DNA of 64,000 nucleotides from Saltatorellus ferox (GCA_007751475.1 CP036434.1:1116001-1180000), one strand, 5' to 3'. Positions 52,214-61,917 are shown, counted from the first letter of the stretch. Made by a program: numbers and translations. Notes: a model not told the origin generated them from the letters alone.

Positions 52214-52229
52214 CTTCAAGTTCCTCTGA

Positions 52230-53339
52230 TCATCGGAAGTGGAGCTGCACCGCGTTGGAGAGGTTCGACGTGGGCAGCGGGTTGGCGTCGCGGTACCAGA
52301 GCTGGAAGTGCCAGGTGTCGCCGCTCTGTGCGGCCACGGCGCCGGTCGGCTGCGGTAGACCTGTCAAGTCCACGTCGAGCAGCATCATGGTCTGACTCGA
52401 CGCGATGAGGATCTCGCCGGGGCGGTTGAAGCGGCCCACGGATCCGCCGAGGCACAGGGCGCCCTGACTTCCCACGAGAGGCACTGCCCCTGACCAATCG
52501 GTGCTGCAGAGAAAGTATCCGAAGCTCCCGACCGGAATGCCGGTCGCGTGGAGCCTGAAGTCGTTGTCAGCCACCTCGAGGCTTCCCAACGGGGTGATCC
52601 AGCCGGTGAGCCCGAGAGAATTGGGCGCTGGCGATTGGGTGCAGAAGTTGCTTCTTGCGGGGCCCGCGTTGTGAGTCGCGGATTCCCAGCGCGTGATCCC
52701 TGGTTCGTTCGCCACGCTCTGCCCGAACAGAGCGCCGATAGCCGTCTGTCCGAACTGCCCGCAGAACAGCGAGGTGGTAGTGATGGTGCCGATGAGCTGG
52801 TCGTCCACGTACGCGCGGCCTTCGAAGGAGCCCGCCTCGCCCTCCAGCCGGTAGTCATGCATCGCATTGGTCGTGTCCATCAGGACGGTGGCCCCTAGCT
52901 CCGAGCCGTGGTAGAAGCTCACGCTATCGCGCTCGATCTCGAGGATCCACGGACAGGTATAGGGCTGCAGGAGGGCGAGGAAGCCCACGCCATGTTCGGG
53001 GTCCACATCGCCCGACGCGACCACCTGCATGCGCGTTTCGGCTCGATAGATGGATCCGGGGGGCACAGGGAGAAGACCGGGCGAGACCGAGTAGTAGCTC
53101 AGGAGGTCGTCCGGGCAACTGGATGAGTTGCCGAGCTCCAGGTACGTCGGCTGTAGATCCTCGGTCACAGCCGAACAGGTAGAGGCAGCTTCATAGCGCG
53201 TCCAGCTGGGGACGGTTTCCGCAGGAGTGAATCCAGATGCAGCCTCCCAGAGCACCGTGTGCTGTGCGTGGAGTGGAGGTTCGATGAGCGCAAGGGAGAG
53301 CGCAAGGGCGAGGGCGAGGCGAATGGGTTTTGTTTTCAT
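52230..53339 (-). CDS. Secreted lectin-like protein with shared C-terminal module
   Basis: 369 residues with a signal peptide ('MKTKPIRLALALALSLALIE', cleavage near LHAQ). Residues about 30-215 are a beta-rich jelly-roll type region ('LEIERDSVSFYHGSELGATV', 'MHDYRLEGEAGSFEGRAYVD'), similar in feel to concanavalin/laminin-G-like folds. The last 130 residues are the terminal module: 'NFCTQSPAPNSLGLTGWITP', 'NDFRLHATGIPVGSFGYFLC', 'GALCLGGSVGRFNRPGEI', 'GDTWHFQLWYRDANP' and the terminal 'SNLSNAVQLHFR'. It is closely related to the end of the 17466-18542 protein. Function unknown. It is divergent from the beta-helix gene with about 230 bp between them. Confidence 0.78.
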   Translation of the reverse strand: MKTKPIRLALALALSLALIEPPLHAQHTVLWEAASGFTPAETVPSWTRYEAASTCSAVTEDLQPTYLELGNSSSCPDDLLSYYSVSPGLLPVPPGSIYRAETRMQVVASGDVDPEHGVGFLALLQPYTCPWILEIERDSVSFYHGSELGATVLMDTTNAMHDYRLEGEAGSFEGRAYVDDQLIGTITTTSLFCGQFGQTAIGALFGQSVANEPGITRWESATHNAGPARSNFCTQSPAPNSLGLTGWITPLGSLEVADNDFRLHATGIPVGSFGYFLCSTDWSGAVPLVGSQGALCLGGSVGRFNRPGEILIASSQTMMLLDVDLTGLPQPTGAVAAQSGDTWHFQLWYRDANPLPTSNLSNAVQLHFR

Positions 53340-53567
53340 GGTCAGTTGGATGGCAGGGAAGATGCCATCGTGAAGCCTAGCGGATGAGCCAAGAATCCGG
53401 GAGGGGGCGAGTCCGTGTCCCTCCGCGAGACGTCGTGAAGGGGGCTGGAGGGCTCAGGGTTTCCTTCTCGGTGATTCGTGGCAGCCCAGACGTCGGCATG
53501 GCGCATGGCCCTGCGATCTCTCCAACGATCGCAGCTCCTCCAGGGCTGCCCTTCCCTTCGAAATACC

Positions 53568-56500
53568 ATGCCTCCAAAGCTGACCATCTCACTCGCCGCC
53601 GCCGTGCGACGCGCGGCCCGCCGCCACTCCTTCCGACGAAACGCCCACCTGGCCACTCGCGCGGCCGTTCTCCTGGCGGCGACGACGGTGGGGGCTGGAT
53701 CGCTCCACGCGCAGGTGGATCTATCGGGGAACCTCTCGGACTCCACGACCGGCGCGCTCCTCTCCGGTACCGTCTACCACGCGACTGGCAGTATCAGGGT
53801 TCCCACGGGCGCCACCCTCACGATCCAGCCGGGTGCGATCGTCAAATTCGCCTTCGATCGCCAGTTCACGATCGACGGCACGCTCAACTGCACGGGGACC
53901 AGCCTGAATCCGGTCATCTTCACCGATCTCCGCGACGACTCGGCGGGCGGTGACACGAACGGCGACGGAAGTGCCTCCGTCCCTGCTCCTGCCTGGTGGC
54001 GCGGCGTCCATTACAACGCGAGCGCGAGCTCCAGCCAGACGCGAGGCCTGACCATCCGGTACTCCGGCCGCTTCATCTCTGGCTTCTATCTGGTGAACAA
54101 TACGGCCACGTTCTCGGACTGCCTGTCAGAGTTCAGCAGCTCCAGCGGCTTCGATCTGACGAGCAGCAGCCTCCCCTCGATGCTCCGATGCACGGCCAGA
54201 GACAACGACGTCGACGCTTTCACCAATGTTCCCCTGGTGGCACTTCCGCGGCTGGACACGCTCGCAGCTTCAGGGAACGGCAGAGACGTCCTCAACGTGA
54301 CCGTCGGCACCGTCCCCGCGGCGACATCGATCACGGTGAACGCCAACAACGTTCTCAGCGGCGCCTGCACCCTCAGCAGCAACCTGATGATTCCGGCGAG
54401 CTCCGAGCTCCATCTCGGACCCGGCGTGGCGATCAAGATGGGTTTCGATCGAGAGGTCAGCGTCAACGGCGAACTCGACTGCAACGGTACGTCCGCGAAC
54501 CGCGTCATTTTCACGGACGAGCGAGACGATACCGTTGGCGGCGACTCCAATGGCGACGGAGCTGCGACGGCTCCAGCCGCGAACCACTGGCGCGGAATCA
54601 ACTTCGGCCCCGGCTCCGACTCGAGCGTGCTGGAGGGGACGATGGTGCGCTATGCCGGCCGATTCATCGCGGGCCTCGAAATGACGGGGACGAGCCCTAC
54701 CTTGCGCAACTGCGTGGTCAGCGAGAGCTCGAGCGACGGCGTGGACCTGAATGCGAGCAGCCGGCCGACCATCGAGGGTCTCACGGTCCAGAACTGCGGT
54801 AGGATCGCGCTGGCGTCGGTCGAGCTGGAGGCCGTGGCCTCGTTCAGTGGGCTTCAGTTCAGCGGCAATGCCCTCGACCAGCTGGAGGTCACGAGCGCCA
54901 CGCTAGAGGCCGGGGAAGCGTTGACCGTCGAGAGAACGCAGGGCCACCTCGATAGCTTTTACCTGAACACCAGCGTCAACGTTCGTTCCGGCGCATCCCT
55001 GACCGTCGGCCCCGGCGTCGCCTTCAAGATGGGGTTCGACAAGCAATGGAACGTCGACGGAACCGTTCGAATGAACGGCACGGCGGCCAGCCGGATCCGG
55101 ATCACGGATTCTCGCGACGATAGCGTCGGCGGGGACTCGAACGGTGATGGGGGCATCACCCTCCCGGAGCGCAACTGGTGGCGCGGGGTTCAGTTCAACG
55201 ACGCGTCCGACGGGAGCGTCCTGTCCTTCACGGACGTGCGGTACGCAGGACGCTTCATCTCGAGCATCGAGCTCGACAACGCCTCGATCACGCTCGATCG
55301 AGTGACCGTCGACAACGGAGCCCTTTCGGGGATCGACTTCAATAACAACCCCGAGCCGTGCGTGGTCGAGCGAGTCCGCGTGAACGACTGCTCGGGGCCG
55401 GCCATCGACAATGTGCGCCTCGAGCGCCTCCAGGACATCGAGCTCGCGGCCGGTACGGGCAACGGCCAGAACACGGTGCGGGTGACCAGCGGCACTCTCT
55501 CCGGGAACGTCACGATCGAGCCCAACAATCAGTTCAACGGCAGCATCCTCGTCGACACGAGTATCAACGTTCCGTCCGGATTCGAGCTCAGCCTCCAGCC
55601 AGGCGTCGTCCTCAAGATGGGTTTCGACCGCAGCTTCGTCGTCGCAGGTAGACTCGCCGTACGCGGCTCGTTCGACCAGCCGGTGATCCTTACGGACTCG
55701 CGCGACGATAGCGTCGGTGGCGACACCAACGGCGATGGGGCGAGCAGCTCTCCGGCCGCGAACTGGTGGAGAGGGCTCGACCTTAACTCGACTTCGGACG
55801 CTTCGATCGTGATCGGGCTCGAGGTGCGCTACGCAGGTCGATTCGGGCCGAGCGTTCACTGTCGCTCCGGCCTGGCGGCGATGCGCGAGGTGCGTTCGTC
55901 CCACAGCGGCAGCGCGGGCTTCCGGGTCTCGGCCCACGCCGTTTTGCTCGAGCGGCTCATCGCGTTCGCCAACGCTGGCGATGGCCTCGAACTGACGGGC
56001 GGCAGCTTCGACGTTCGCCAGGTGACCTGCGCTTCGAATGGCGGCGTGGGGATCGACGCCACGTCTGCCTTCACGGGCACCGTGCGCGACTCGATCGTCT
56101 GGGCCAATACGGCGGCTCAGGTCGCCGGTCTCGGGGCCGGCCAAGTGCGCTACTCGGACGGCATCACCGCGCTCGCGGGCACCAACGGGAATATCGACAC
56201 CGACCCGCTCTTCGTCGATCTCGCTCGGGGGAATCTGCGGCTGACGCAGAGTTCACCCTGCATCAATGCCGGCGACCCGGCAAGCGCCGTCGATCCCGAC
56301 TCCACCCGGGCGGACATGGGAGCCAGGTTCTTCAACTTCTGCGAGCCAGCGGTCATCTGTCAGCAGCCGGTGAGCTTTCCACCCTGCACGCCCGTGCTTT
56401 CCTACAGCGGCTTCGCCAGCCTCTCGAGCCCCCAGCCCTTCCTTCTGGTGCTGGAGAACGCTCCAGTGAACTCGTTTGCGATCTTCTTCTATGGAATCGG

Positions 56501-56768
56501 CAGCCCTTCGCTCATCAACGGAGCGTTCGGGGACATCTGCGTCGGCGGTCCCTTCAAGCGCACGGCACCGGTCCCGTCAGGTGGGAGTCCCCTGGGGGGA
56601 CCCTGCACAGGTCGGTTCGAAGTGGATCTTCGGGCCTACCTCCAGAGCGGAGCCGACCCGGCCATCGTGGCGGGCTCCAACGTGATCGGTCACCTCTGGT
56701 ATCGGTACGCGGCGGCACCGGGCAACGCGCGGTTCAGTGACGGGATTCAGCTGCCGGTCTGCCCCTGA
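53568..56768 (+). CDS. Giant secreted beta-helix protein with four 197-residue repeats and terminal module
   Basis: 1066 residues from the ATG at 53568 (Arg-rich n-region, then 'LATRAAVLLAATTVGAGS', cleavage near LHAQ). Four long tandem repeats carry the same landmark, DD(S/T)xGGDxNGDG, at codons 123, 320, 517 and 713: a period of 197, 197 and 196. Each repeat also has 'GVxFKMGFD'-like and 'VRYAGRF' segments and reads as parallel beta-helix coils ('ATLTIQPGAIVKFAFDRQFT'). After a short 'NTAAQVAGLGAGQVRYSDG' segment, the C-terminal module ('FAIFFYGIGSPSLINGAFGD', 'ICVGGPFKRTAP', 'HLWYRYAAAPG', 'ARFSDGIQLPVCP') closes the protein. It is probably a surface adhesin or polysaccharide-binding protein; no catalytic residues are recognised. 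Confidence 0.8.
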   Translation: MPPKLTISLAAAVRRAARRHSFRRNAHLATRAAVLLAATTVGAGSLHAQVDLSGNLSDSTTGALLSGTVYHATGSIRVPTGATLTIQPGAIVKFAFDRQFTIDGTLNCTGTSLNPVIFTDLRDDSAGGDTNGDGSASVPAPAWWRGVHYNASASSSQTRGLTIRYSGRFISGFYLVNNTATFSDCLSEFSSSSGFDLTSSSLPSMLRCTARDNDVDAFTNVPLVALPRLDTLAASGNGRDVLNVTVGTVPAATSITVNANNVLSGACTLSSNLMIPASSELHLGPGVAIKMGFDREVSVNGELDCNGTSANRVIFTDERDDTVGGDSNGDGAATAPAANHWRGINFGPGSDSSVLEGTMVRYAGRFIAGLEMTGTSPTLRNCVVSESSSDGVDLNASSRPTIEGLTVQNCGRIALASVELEAVASFSGLQFSGNALDQLEVTSATLEAGEALTVERTQGHLDSFYLNTSVNVRSGASLTVGPGVAFKMGFDKQWNVDGTVRMNGTAASRIRITDSRDDSVGGDSNGDGGITLPERNWWRGVQFNDASDGSVLSFTDVRYAGRFISSIELDNASITLDRVTVDNGALSGIDFNNNPEPCVVERVRVNDCSGPAIDNVRLERLQDIELAAGTGNGQNTVRVTSGTLSGNVTIEPNNQFNGSILVDTSINVPSGFELSLQPGVVLKMGFDRSFVVAGRLAVRGSFDQPVILTDSRDDSVGGDTNGDGASSSPAANWWRGLDLNSTSDASIVIGLEVRYAGRFGPSVHCRSGLAAMREVRSSHSGSAGFRVSAHAVLLERLIAFANAGDGLELTGGSFDVRQVTCASNGGVGIDATSAFTGTVRDSIVWANTAAQVAGLGAGQVRYSDGITALAGTNGNIDTDPLFVDLARGNLRLTQSSPCINAGDPASAVDPDSTRADMGARFFNFCEPAVICQQPVSFPPCTPVLSYSGFASLSSPQPFLLVLENAPVNSFAIFFYGIGSPSLINGAFGDICVGGPFKRTAPVPSGGSPLGGPCTGRFEVDLRAYLQSGADPAIVAGSNVIGHLWYRYAAAPGNARFSDGIQLPVCP

Positions 56769-57106
56769 CGGCGCAGAAGAGCCCGCCGTGCCTCGTCGTC
56801 CACACGGTCCACTCACCGCGGATGTGCGGGGCAGGGCGCTCCGTGGCACTCCCTCGGTGACAGGGCCACCGGTGGGCCGTACAGGGTAGGCCCAAGGAGC
56901 GCCGTCGACGACACACACAGGACCCCCGCACCCCGGCCAGCGCTTCGATGCCTCACCTGCGTGACGTTGCCGGCGCTGGGTTCCTGCTCGTCCGTCTGCC
57001 CGTCCTTCTGCCCGCGGTTGCACTGACGACGGCGAGGTCGAGCGTGTTCACGCCGACGAGATCGAGCGCATCCGCGCGAGCTTCTCCGGGATTGCCATCG
57101 ATCGGC
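56769..57106. other. Intergenic stretch with a large hairpin
   Basis: 338 bp between convergent genes. An 8-bp stem (56835-56842 with 56896-56903) encloses inner pairing and may end transcription of the beta-helix gene. Nothing else is convincing; short frames here are not protein-like, except a brief stretch near 57025-57115 noted among the rejected items. Confidence 0.45.
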
Positions 57107-58795
57107 TCAGTGGATCAGCAGCATCCGCACCGCCGGTGACGCGGCGAGCCTTCCGCCCGGGTGCGGATCGAAGATCAGCCACTGGGCGAAGAGGCTCGTC
57201 CCTGCGAGTGCCGGGGTGTCGGGCAGCATCAGGCGCAGCGACTGGCTACCTTCGCCGAAGCCCGGGGACGCGACCTGGATTCGATAGGACGAGGCGCCTG
57301 GTCCGAGGCGAACGTGCAGCGTCGCTCCCTGGAAGGGTGAGCCGAGCACGTCCGCTTCCGGCGAGACCAGCAGCGCGGCCGGTGCGCCCGGCGTCGCACG
57401 GCTCACGCCCACGTTGATCGTTCGTCCGAGCCGCGTGGGTTCGATCGCCCACATGCGTGGCGTCTCGCCTTGGCTGCCCGCGGTGCCCGCTCCGTAGATT
57501 TGTGGGCGGCGGGCCGATTCCGAATAGAGGCCGAGGCGCTCGTAGGGACCCTCGAAGTTCGCCGCACGCGGATCTGTCAGAGGGCGGCCCAGGAACGCAA
57601 CGAGCCTGGATTTCTCCAGAGCAGACATGCCGAGCGGGACGATGAGCGGATCCTTGTTCGGTGCGGCGTGGCGGCCTCCCACGTCGAAGAACTCGACCGC
57701 ATCCTCTATGGTCAGCGCGCTCCCGTCGTGGAAGTAGGGCGCGGTCAGCGCGAGGTTGCGCAGGGTCGGCGTGCGGAAGCGGCCGTGGTCGGTGGCCATG
57801 CCCGTGATGAACTCGCGCCCCACGTCGTCGTAGGGACCATCGAGCCCGATGTTGCGGAACTCGTGATCGCTCATGATCGCACCCGGATGACACGTGACGC
57901 AGCCGCGGGCGAGAAACACGTCGTAGCCCGCGCGTTCCTCGGCGGTCAGCGCGTTCACGTCGCCGTCGAGGTACGCGTCGAACGGAATCTGATCATGGGT
58001 GACGAGCGTGCGCTCGTAGGTGGCGACGGCCTGGCCGATTCGCACGATGTCAAGGCCAGGGGAGCCGAACGCTTCCTCGAACAGCTCGTCGTACGAGCGA
58101 CCCGCGATCCACGCGGCGAGATCGGCGGGCACGTTCTCGGCGAGCGCGAGCGGAGCAGACGCGCGCACGTCGGCGATGACGTCCGGCACGGGACGCTCGA
58201 AGAAGCTCATCTCCTTCTGGTCTGAGTACGGGATGATCGCCTGCGATTCGAGCGCGGCGCCCACGGGCGAGATCACCTGGCCCGTCATGGGATCGATGAA
58301 GTCCGCCGTGGCCTTGCCGTCGAGCAGAAGGATCGGCGCGTACGCGGCATCGAAGACCATGGGCGTGTTGCGGATCGTGAGCTGGGGACCGAGCTCCGTT
58401 TGCTTCTTGAACGACAGGTGGAGGTCGCTCGTGTGCCCTGCGATCCCGGGGGAGGAGTGCGTGTCATCCTCCGTGCCGAGGGTGCGGTCCCAGCCGATGT
58501 ACGTCGAGCCCGGGAGATCCTGCATCGTCCGCGGGTCCGCGCCGCCGGCTTCCGGCAGGTGGCACGTGGCGCAGGCCATCGTGTCGAGCGTCGAGAGCTG
58601 CTCGTCCCAGAAGAGCGCGCGTCCGAGCCGGGCCTTCGCGAGCGTCATCGGATTCTCGGGTGGTGCGACGGGTGGGCCGAGGGATCCCTGAAGGGCGGCG
58701 GCCTGTGACGCGAGGGTGAGAGCGAGCCCGAGGCGGCCGGAGAGGCTCATCAGGCTCAGCAGGCTCATCAGGGGATGGGGGCGAGGCTGCTTCAT
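57107..58795 (-). CDS. Di-heme cytochrome c peroxidase (MauG/CcpA family) with C-terminal extension
   Basis: 562 residues from the ATG at 58795 ('MKQPRPHPLM...' then a hydrophobic stretch, cleavage near SQAAA); the frame is open to 58885 without a better signal. Two heme motifs are present: CATCH near residue 75 and CVTCH near 305. Family landmarks include 'KARLGRALFWDEQLSTLDTM', 'QLTIRNTPMVFDAAY', 'FRTPTLRNLALTAPYFHDGS' and 'EFFDVGGRH'. It should reduce peroxide or oxidise a substrate at the periplasmic face. The last 105 residues ('INVGVSRATPGAPAALLVSP', 'LGSPFQGATLHVRLGP', 'LAGTSLFAQWLIFDPHPGG') are an added beta-domain resembling the terminal modules of other secreted proteins here. Confidence 0.88.
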   Translation of the reverse strand: MKQPRPHPLMSLLSLMSLSGRLGLALTLASQAAALQGSLGPPVAPPENPMTLAKARLGRALFWDEQLSTLDTMACATCHLPEAGGADPRTMQDLPGSTYIGWDRTLGTEDDTHSSPGIAGHTSDLHLSFKKQTELGPQLTIRNTPMVFDAAYAPILLLDGKATADFIDPMTGQVISPVGAALESQAIIPYSDQKEMSFFERPVPDVIADVRASAPLALAENVPADLAAWIAGRSYDELFEEAFGSPGLDIVRIGQAVATYERTLVTHDQIPFDAYLDGDVNALTAEERAGYDVFLARGCVTCHPGAIMSDHEFRNIGLDGPYDDVGREFITGMATDHGRFRTPTLRNLALTAPYFHDGSALTIEDAVEFFDVGGRHAAPNKDPLIVPLGMSALEKSRLVAFLGRPLTDPRAANFEGPYERLGLYSESARRPQIYGAGTAGSQGETPRMWAIEPTRLGRTINVGVSRATPGAPAALLVSPEADVLGSPFQGATLHVRLGPGASSYRIQVASPGFGEGSQSLRLMLPDTPALAGTSLFAQWLIFDPHPGGRLAASPAVRMLLIH

Positions 58796-59037
58796 GCGAG
58801 GGTTGGACCCCACGGCAGGGTGGGGCGTCACGGTCGTTGCGTTCAGGAAAGGTGAAGTCTCTCCCTTCCTGGACTGCACGGCCACCCCCTCGGTTCACAG
58901 CCGATCCTGAACTTTGCTCGCGGTTCCGCCGGGGACCACGCGGACCCTTCGTCGGCGGCCAAAACGGCGCCCTGGAGGCGCCACGGATTCTGATTCGCCC
59001 ATGGCCCACCCAGGTGGTTCGGTAGACTCACATCGCC

Positions 59038-59766
59038 ATGAGCGCTCCAGAAGGCCACGCCGTCCCATCCGAAGAGTTCGCCTTTGTCGGCGTGGATGGA
59101 ACGCGCGGGCGGTGGATCTCCATCGCCCTGGGCCCGTGTGGCGCCTTCCGCACGGCCATCTTGACAGACACCCTGGCGGAGATCCTGGACGCGTTTCCCC
59201 ACGCCCGCGCGATCGGCATCGACGTTCCGATCGGAGTGCCCGAGCGCATCTCCCGGACGATCGAAGCGGAAGCGAAGAAGCGCCTGGCGGCGCGCAGCTC
59301 CACCGTCTTCTCGGTCCCGCCACGCGTCGTTCTGGAGGCGCCGACCTACGCCGCCGCCCGCGCGCTGGCCGTCGAACTGACGGGCAAGAGTCTCTCCGCC
59401 CAGAGCTACGCCCTGCGTCACAACATCCTGGAGGCGGACAGGCTATTGGATGCCCGGCCACGAGGGGTCACGGACCGGGTCTTCGAGGTCCATCCGGAGC
59501 TCTCGTTCCGCGCTCTGGCGGACCGCGTGCTGCTCTCGAACAAGCGTTCCTGGAACGGAGCCATGGAGCGCCGGCAGCTCCTGAGCGATGCAGGTATCGA
59601 TCTGCCGCTCGACCTCGGGGACGCCGGGAAGATCCCCGTGGACGACGTGCTCGATGCAGCGGTCGCCGCATGGTCGGCGAAACGCATCGCCGAGGGCCGG
59701 GCGAACTCGGTTCCATCCGCCCCCGAACTGGATGCTCGCGGAAGACCCATGGCCATGTGGTTCTGA
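59038..59766 (+). CDS. DUF429 domain protein
   Basis: 242 residues. 'FAFVGVDGTRGRWISIALG' and 'ARAIGIDVPIGVPE' match the RNase H-like start of DUF429 proteins, with 'VFSVPPRVVLEAPTYAAAR', 'QSYALRHNILEAD' and 'VFEVHPELSFRAL' as further family landmarks. Asp residues in the first two segments correspond to an RNase H-fold acidic site. The family is cytoplasmic and its function is not established. It starts 242 bp from the divergent peroxidase and is convergent with the sigma-54 activator gene. Confidence 0.85.
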   Translation: MSAPEGHAVPSEEFAFVGVDGTRGRWISIALGPCGAFRTAILTDTLAEILDAFPHARAIGIDVPIGVPERISRTIEAEAKKRLAARSSTVFSVPPRVVLEAPTYAAARALAVELTGKSLSAQSYALRHNILEADRLLDARPRGVTDRVFEVHPELSFRALADRVLLSNKRSWNGAMERRQLLSDAGIDLPLDLGDAGKIPVDDVLDAAVAAWSAKRIAEGRANSVPSAPELDARGRPMAMWF

Positions 59767-59814
59767 GTCCTGCGCGAGCCTGTTCACGGCTCCACGTCTC
59801 TCTTTCAGGACCCT

Positions 59815-61917
59815 TCAGCGAAGGCTGTCGAGCCCGAGGCGCCGCCCCAGGCGATAGACCGTGCTGCGCGCCACGCCGAGCTTGCGGGCGGCCTCCGAGA
59901 CGTTGCCATTGGACGTCTCCAGCGCTTCGAGCAGCGCCGCGTGCCGCGCGGCGTCCAGCGCCGGGAGGCCGATCCCGGAGCTGCCTGTGGAGCCTGCGCC
60001 CGCTCGCCGGGGAAGTGCGCGCCCCCTGGCCTTGAGCGTCGGGGGAAGATGCGCGGGCGTCACCTCGACCTCTTCACCGGCCATCGCGACCGCGAACTCC
60101 AGGGCGGACTCCAGCTCGCGCACGTTGCCCGGCCAGTCGTGGGCCGCGATGGCCTCGAGCGCGGCGGGCGAGAGGCGGAGCGAGCCTGCGTCCTGGGCCT
60201 CGAGCATCCGCGACCAGAGCTCCGACGCCAGCTCCGCGATGTCCTCTCGCTGCCTCAGTGGCGGAAGCTCGACGCAGGCCCCGCCGATCCGAAAGAAGAG
60301 ATCCTCGCGGAACTCGCTGGCTGCCACGAGGGCGTGCAGGTCGCGCGACGTGGCCGCGACGATGCGAATGTCGGCGGTACGCTGCGTCGATTCTCCCACG
60401 CGGAAGTAGGTGCCGTCCTCCAGCACCCGCAGAAGCGCGACCTGCGCTTCCCCGGAGAGGTCCGCCACCTCATCGAGGAAGAGCGTGCCCCCGTGGGCCG
60501 TGGCGATCAGGCCGTCGCGGCCTCCGCGCGCGGCGCCCGTGTAGGCGCCAGGGCCGTGACCGAAGAGTTCGGAAAGCAGCAGCGCGGGCTGAATCGCGCC
60601 GCAGTTGACGGGAACGTACGGCGCGGCGGCGCGTGGGCTCGCGTCGTGGATGGCGCGCGCGAACAGTTCCTTGCCCGCGCCTGTTTCGGCGAGCAGCAGC
60701 ACGGGCAGCCTGGAGCGCGCGAGGCGCGCGCACGTGGTGCGGGCTGTTTCGAGGGCGGGGTCGGAGCCGAGAATACGCTCGAAGGCGTGTTCGGCTGTCG
60801 GTGGGCGAGGCGTCCGGCGGCGAATCGCTGCATGGCGAGGTGCTGCCGGAAGGGAAGCCTGCCCGAAGCCCTCGGCTACCACGGGCGCTGCGAAGACCAT
60901 CAGCGCGAGGATGTCGCCTCTCCCATCGGTGATGGGTTCGACGATCAGATCGAGTGCAGCGACCTGGCCTTGGCTGACTTCACCGCGCGTGGGAGAAAGG
61001 TGGACGCGCAGCTCCGACGCGATCGACGCGCGCGCGACGAGAGCGGGCCAATCCGGCAGGAAGGACTCGTCCCTGATCTCTTGCATCAGCGCTCTCGCGC
61101 GCGCATCGGCGCGGACGACGCGACCGGGACGCTCCACGAGAAACGCGGGCTCGTGGCTGCGCTCCATCAGTCGCTCGACGAGGTCGATGCCGCCGCTCGC
61201 GCGCGCGTACTCACGCGCTCGCAGGACCTCTTCGATCGCCCGCGCCATCGAGACGACGATGCCGATATCGAACGCATTCGCCCGCTCGGCGCGCGACGTG
61301 GCGTCGAGCACGCCGACGATCTCGCCGCGTGGGTCGCGGATGGGCGCCGCGAAGCAAACGAGGCCCTCGTTGACCCGGGCGAAATGTGCGGCGCCGTAAA
61401 CCGCGACCGGGCGGTTCTCGGCCAGGGCTGTACCGATCGCGTTGGTGCCGCGGAGGGACTCGCCCCACGCGGCTCCTTCGATGAGTCGCAGGCGCTCGGC
61501 CTCGCGCGCGAATGCTCCGCCGCCGAAGGTGTCAACGACGACGCCGTCGGCGTCCGCGAGGACGGCCACGAAGTCGCTGGCTTCGCAGGCGGCGGCGAAC
61601 CCTCCGAGCACGCTGGAGGCGTGGCGCCGGAGGCCCTCGCTCCTCGCGCGCGCGGCCGCGAGCGTGCTGGCGTCGAGGACGCCCTCCTCGAGCGCATGGG
61701 AGCCGTCGGCGTCCGCGCCGAGTTCCCGCGATCGATTCCAGGTCGCGAGGAGAGGTGCTTCGACACCCTCCTGGACGAGGCCGGTGAGAACCGCGAGCTT
61801 GATCTCGGCCCGAGGCGGTGTCAGACGCAGCAGGTCGGAGCAGGTGGATCGTGGGAGGAACGTCACCACCGAACGATAACCGAACGTTCCAGGTCCCGCC
61901 CAGGAGCCAGAGACCAT
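59815..61917 (-). CDS. acoR: Sigma-54-dependent activator, AcoR type
   Basis: 700 residues from the ATG at 61917; the frame is open to 62067, but that part would overlap the regulatory region. The N-terminal half has a GAF-like sensor ('FVAVLADADGVVVDTFGGGA', 'GTALAENRPVAVYGAAHFAR'). The AAA+ domain has Walker A 'LLAETGAGKELFARA', the sigma-54 contact loop GAYTGA (variant of GAFTGA) in 'GHGPGAYTGAARGG', Walker B 'GGTLFLDEVADL' and 'FREDLFFRIGG'. A Fis-type helix-turn-helix ends the protein ('SNGNVSEAARKLGVARSTVY'). It is cytoplasmic, activating sigma-54 promoters; in AcoR relatives the signal is a small carbonyl or alcohol. It is divergent from aldehyde dehydrogenase, its likely target. Confidence 0.88.
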   Translation of the reverse strand: MVSGSWAGPGTFGYRSVVTFLPRSTCSDLLRLTPPRAEIKLAVLTGLVQEGVEAPLLATWNRSRELGADADGSHALEEGVLDASTLAAARARSEGLRRHASSVLGGFAAACEASDFVAVLADADGVVVDTFGGGAFAREAERLRLIEGAAWGESLRGTNAIGTALAENRPVAVYGAAHFARVNEGLVCFAAPIRDPRGEIVGVLDATSRAERANAFDIGIVVSMARAIEEVLRAREYARASGGIDLVERLMERSHEPAFLVERPGRVVRADARARALMQEIRDESFLPDWPALVARASIASELRVHLSPTRGEVSQGQVAALDLIVEPITDGRGDILALMVFAAPVVAEGFGQASLPAAPRHAAIRRRTPRPPTAEHAFERILGSDPALETARTTCARLARSRLPVLLLAETGAGKELFARAIHDASPRAAAPYVPVNCGAIQPALLLSELFGHGPGAYTGAARGGRDGLIATAHGGTLFLDEVADLSGEAQVALLRVLEDGTYFRVGESTQRTADIRIVAATSRDLHALVAASEFREDLFFRIGGACVELPPLRQREDIAELASELWSRMLEAQDAGSLRLSPAALEAIAAHDWPGNVRELESALEFAVAMAGEEVEVTPAHLPPTLKARGRALPRRAGAGSTGSSGIGLPALDAARHAALLEALETSNGNVSEAARKLGVARSTVYRLGRRLGLDSLR

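Larger units (their letters stand above)
51786..52229. other. Non-coding GC-rich stretch
   Basis: About 445 bp without a credible gene. It holds the 7-mer tandem repeat at 52095-52130 and the terminator at 52192-52213, both listed separately. The translated frames are Pro/Arg/Ser-rich shadows. It presumably contains the promoter of the broken gene that ends at 51030. Confidence 0.5.

Noticed and set aside
57025-57115. Plus-strand stretch reading GEVERVHADEIERIRASF-like
   Set aside because: Too short, no start or stop context and overlapping the peroxidase 3' end; possibly a gene remnant but not supportable.
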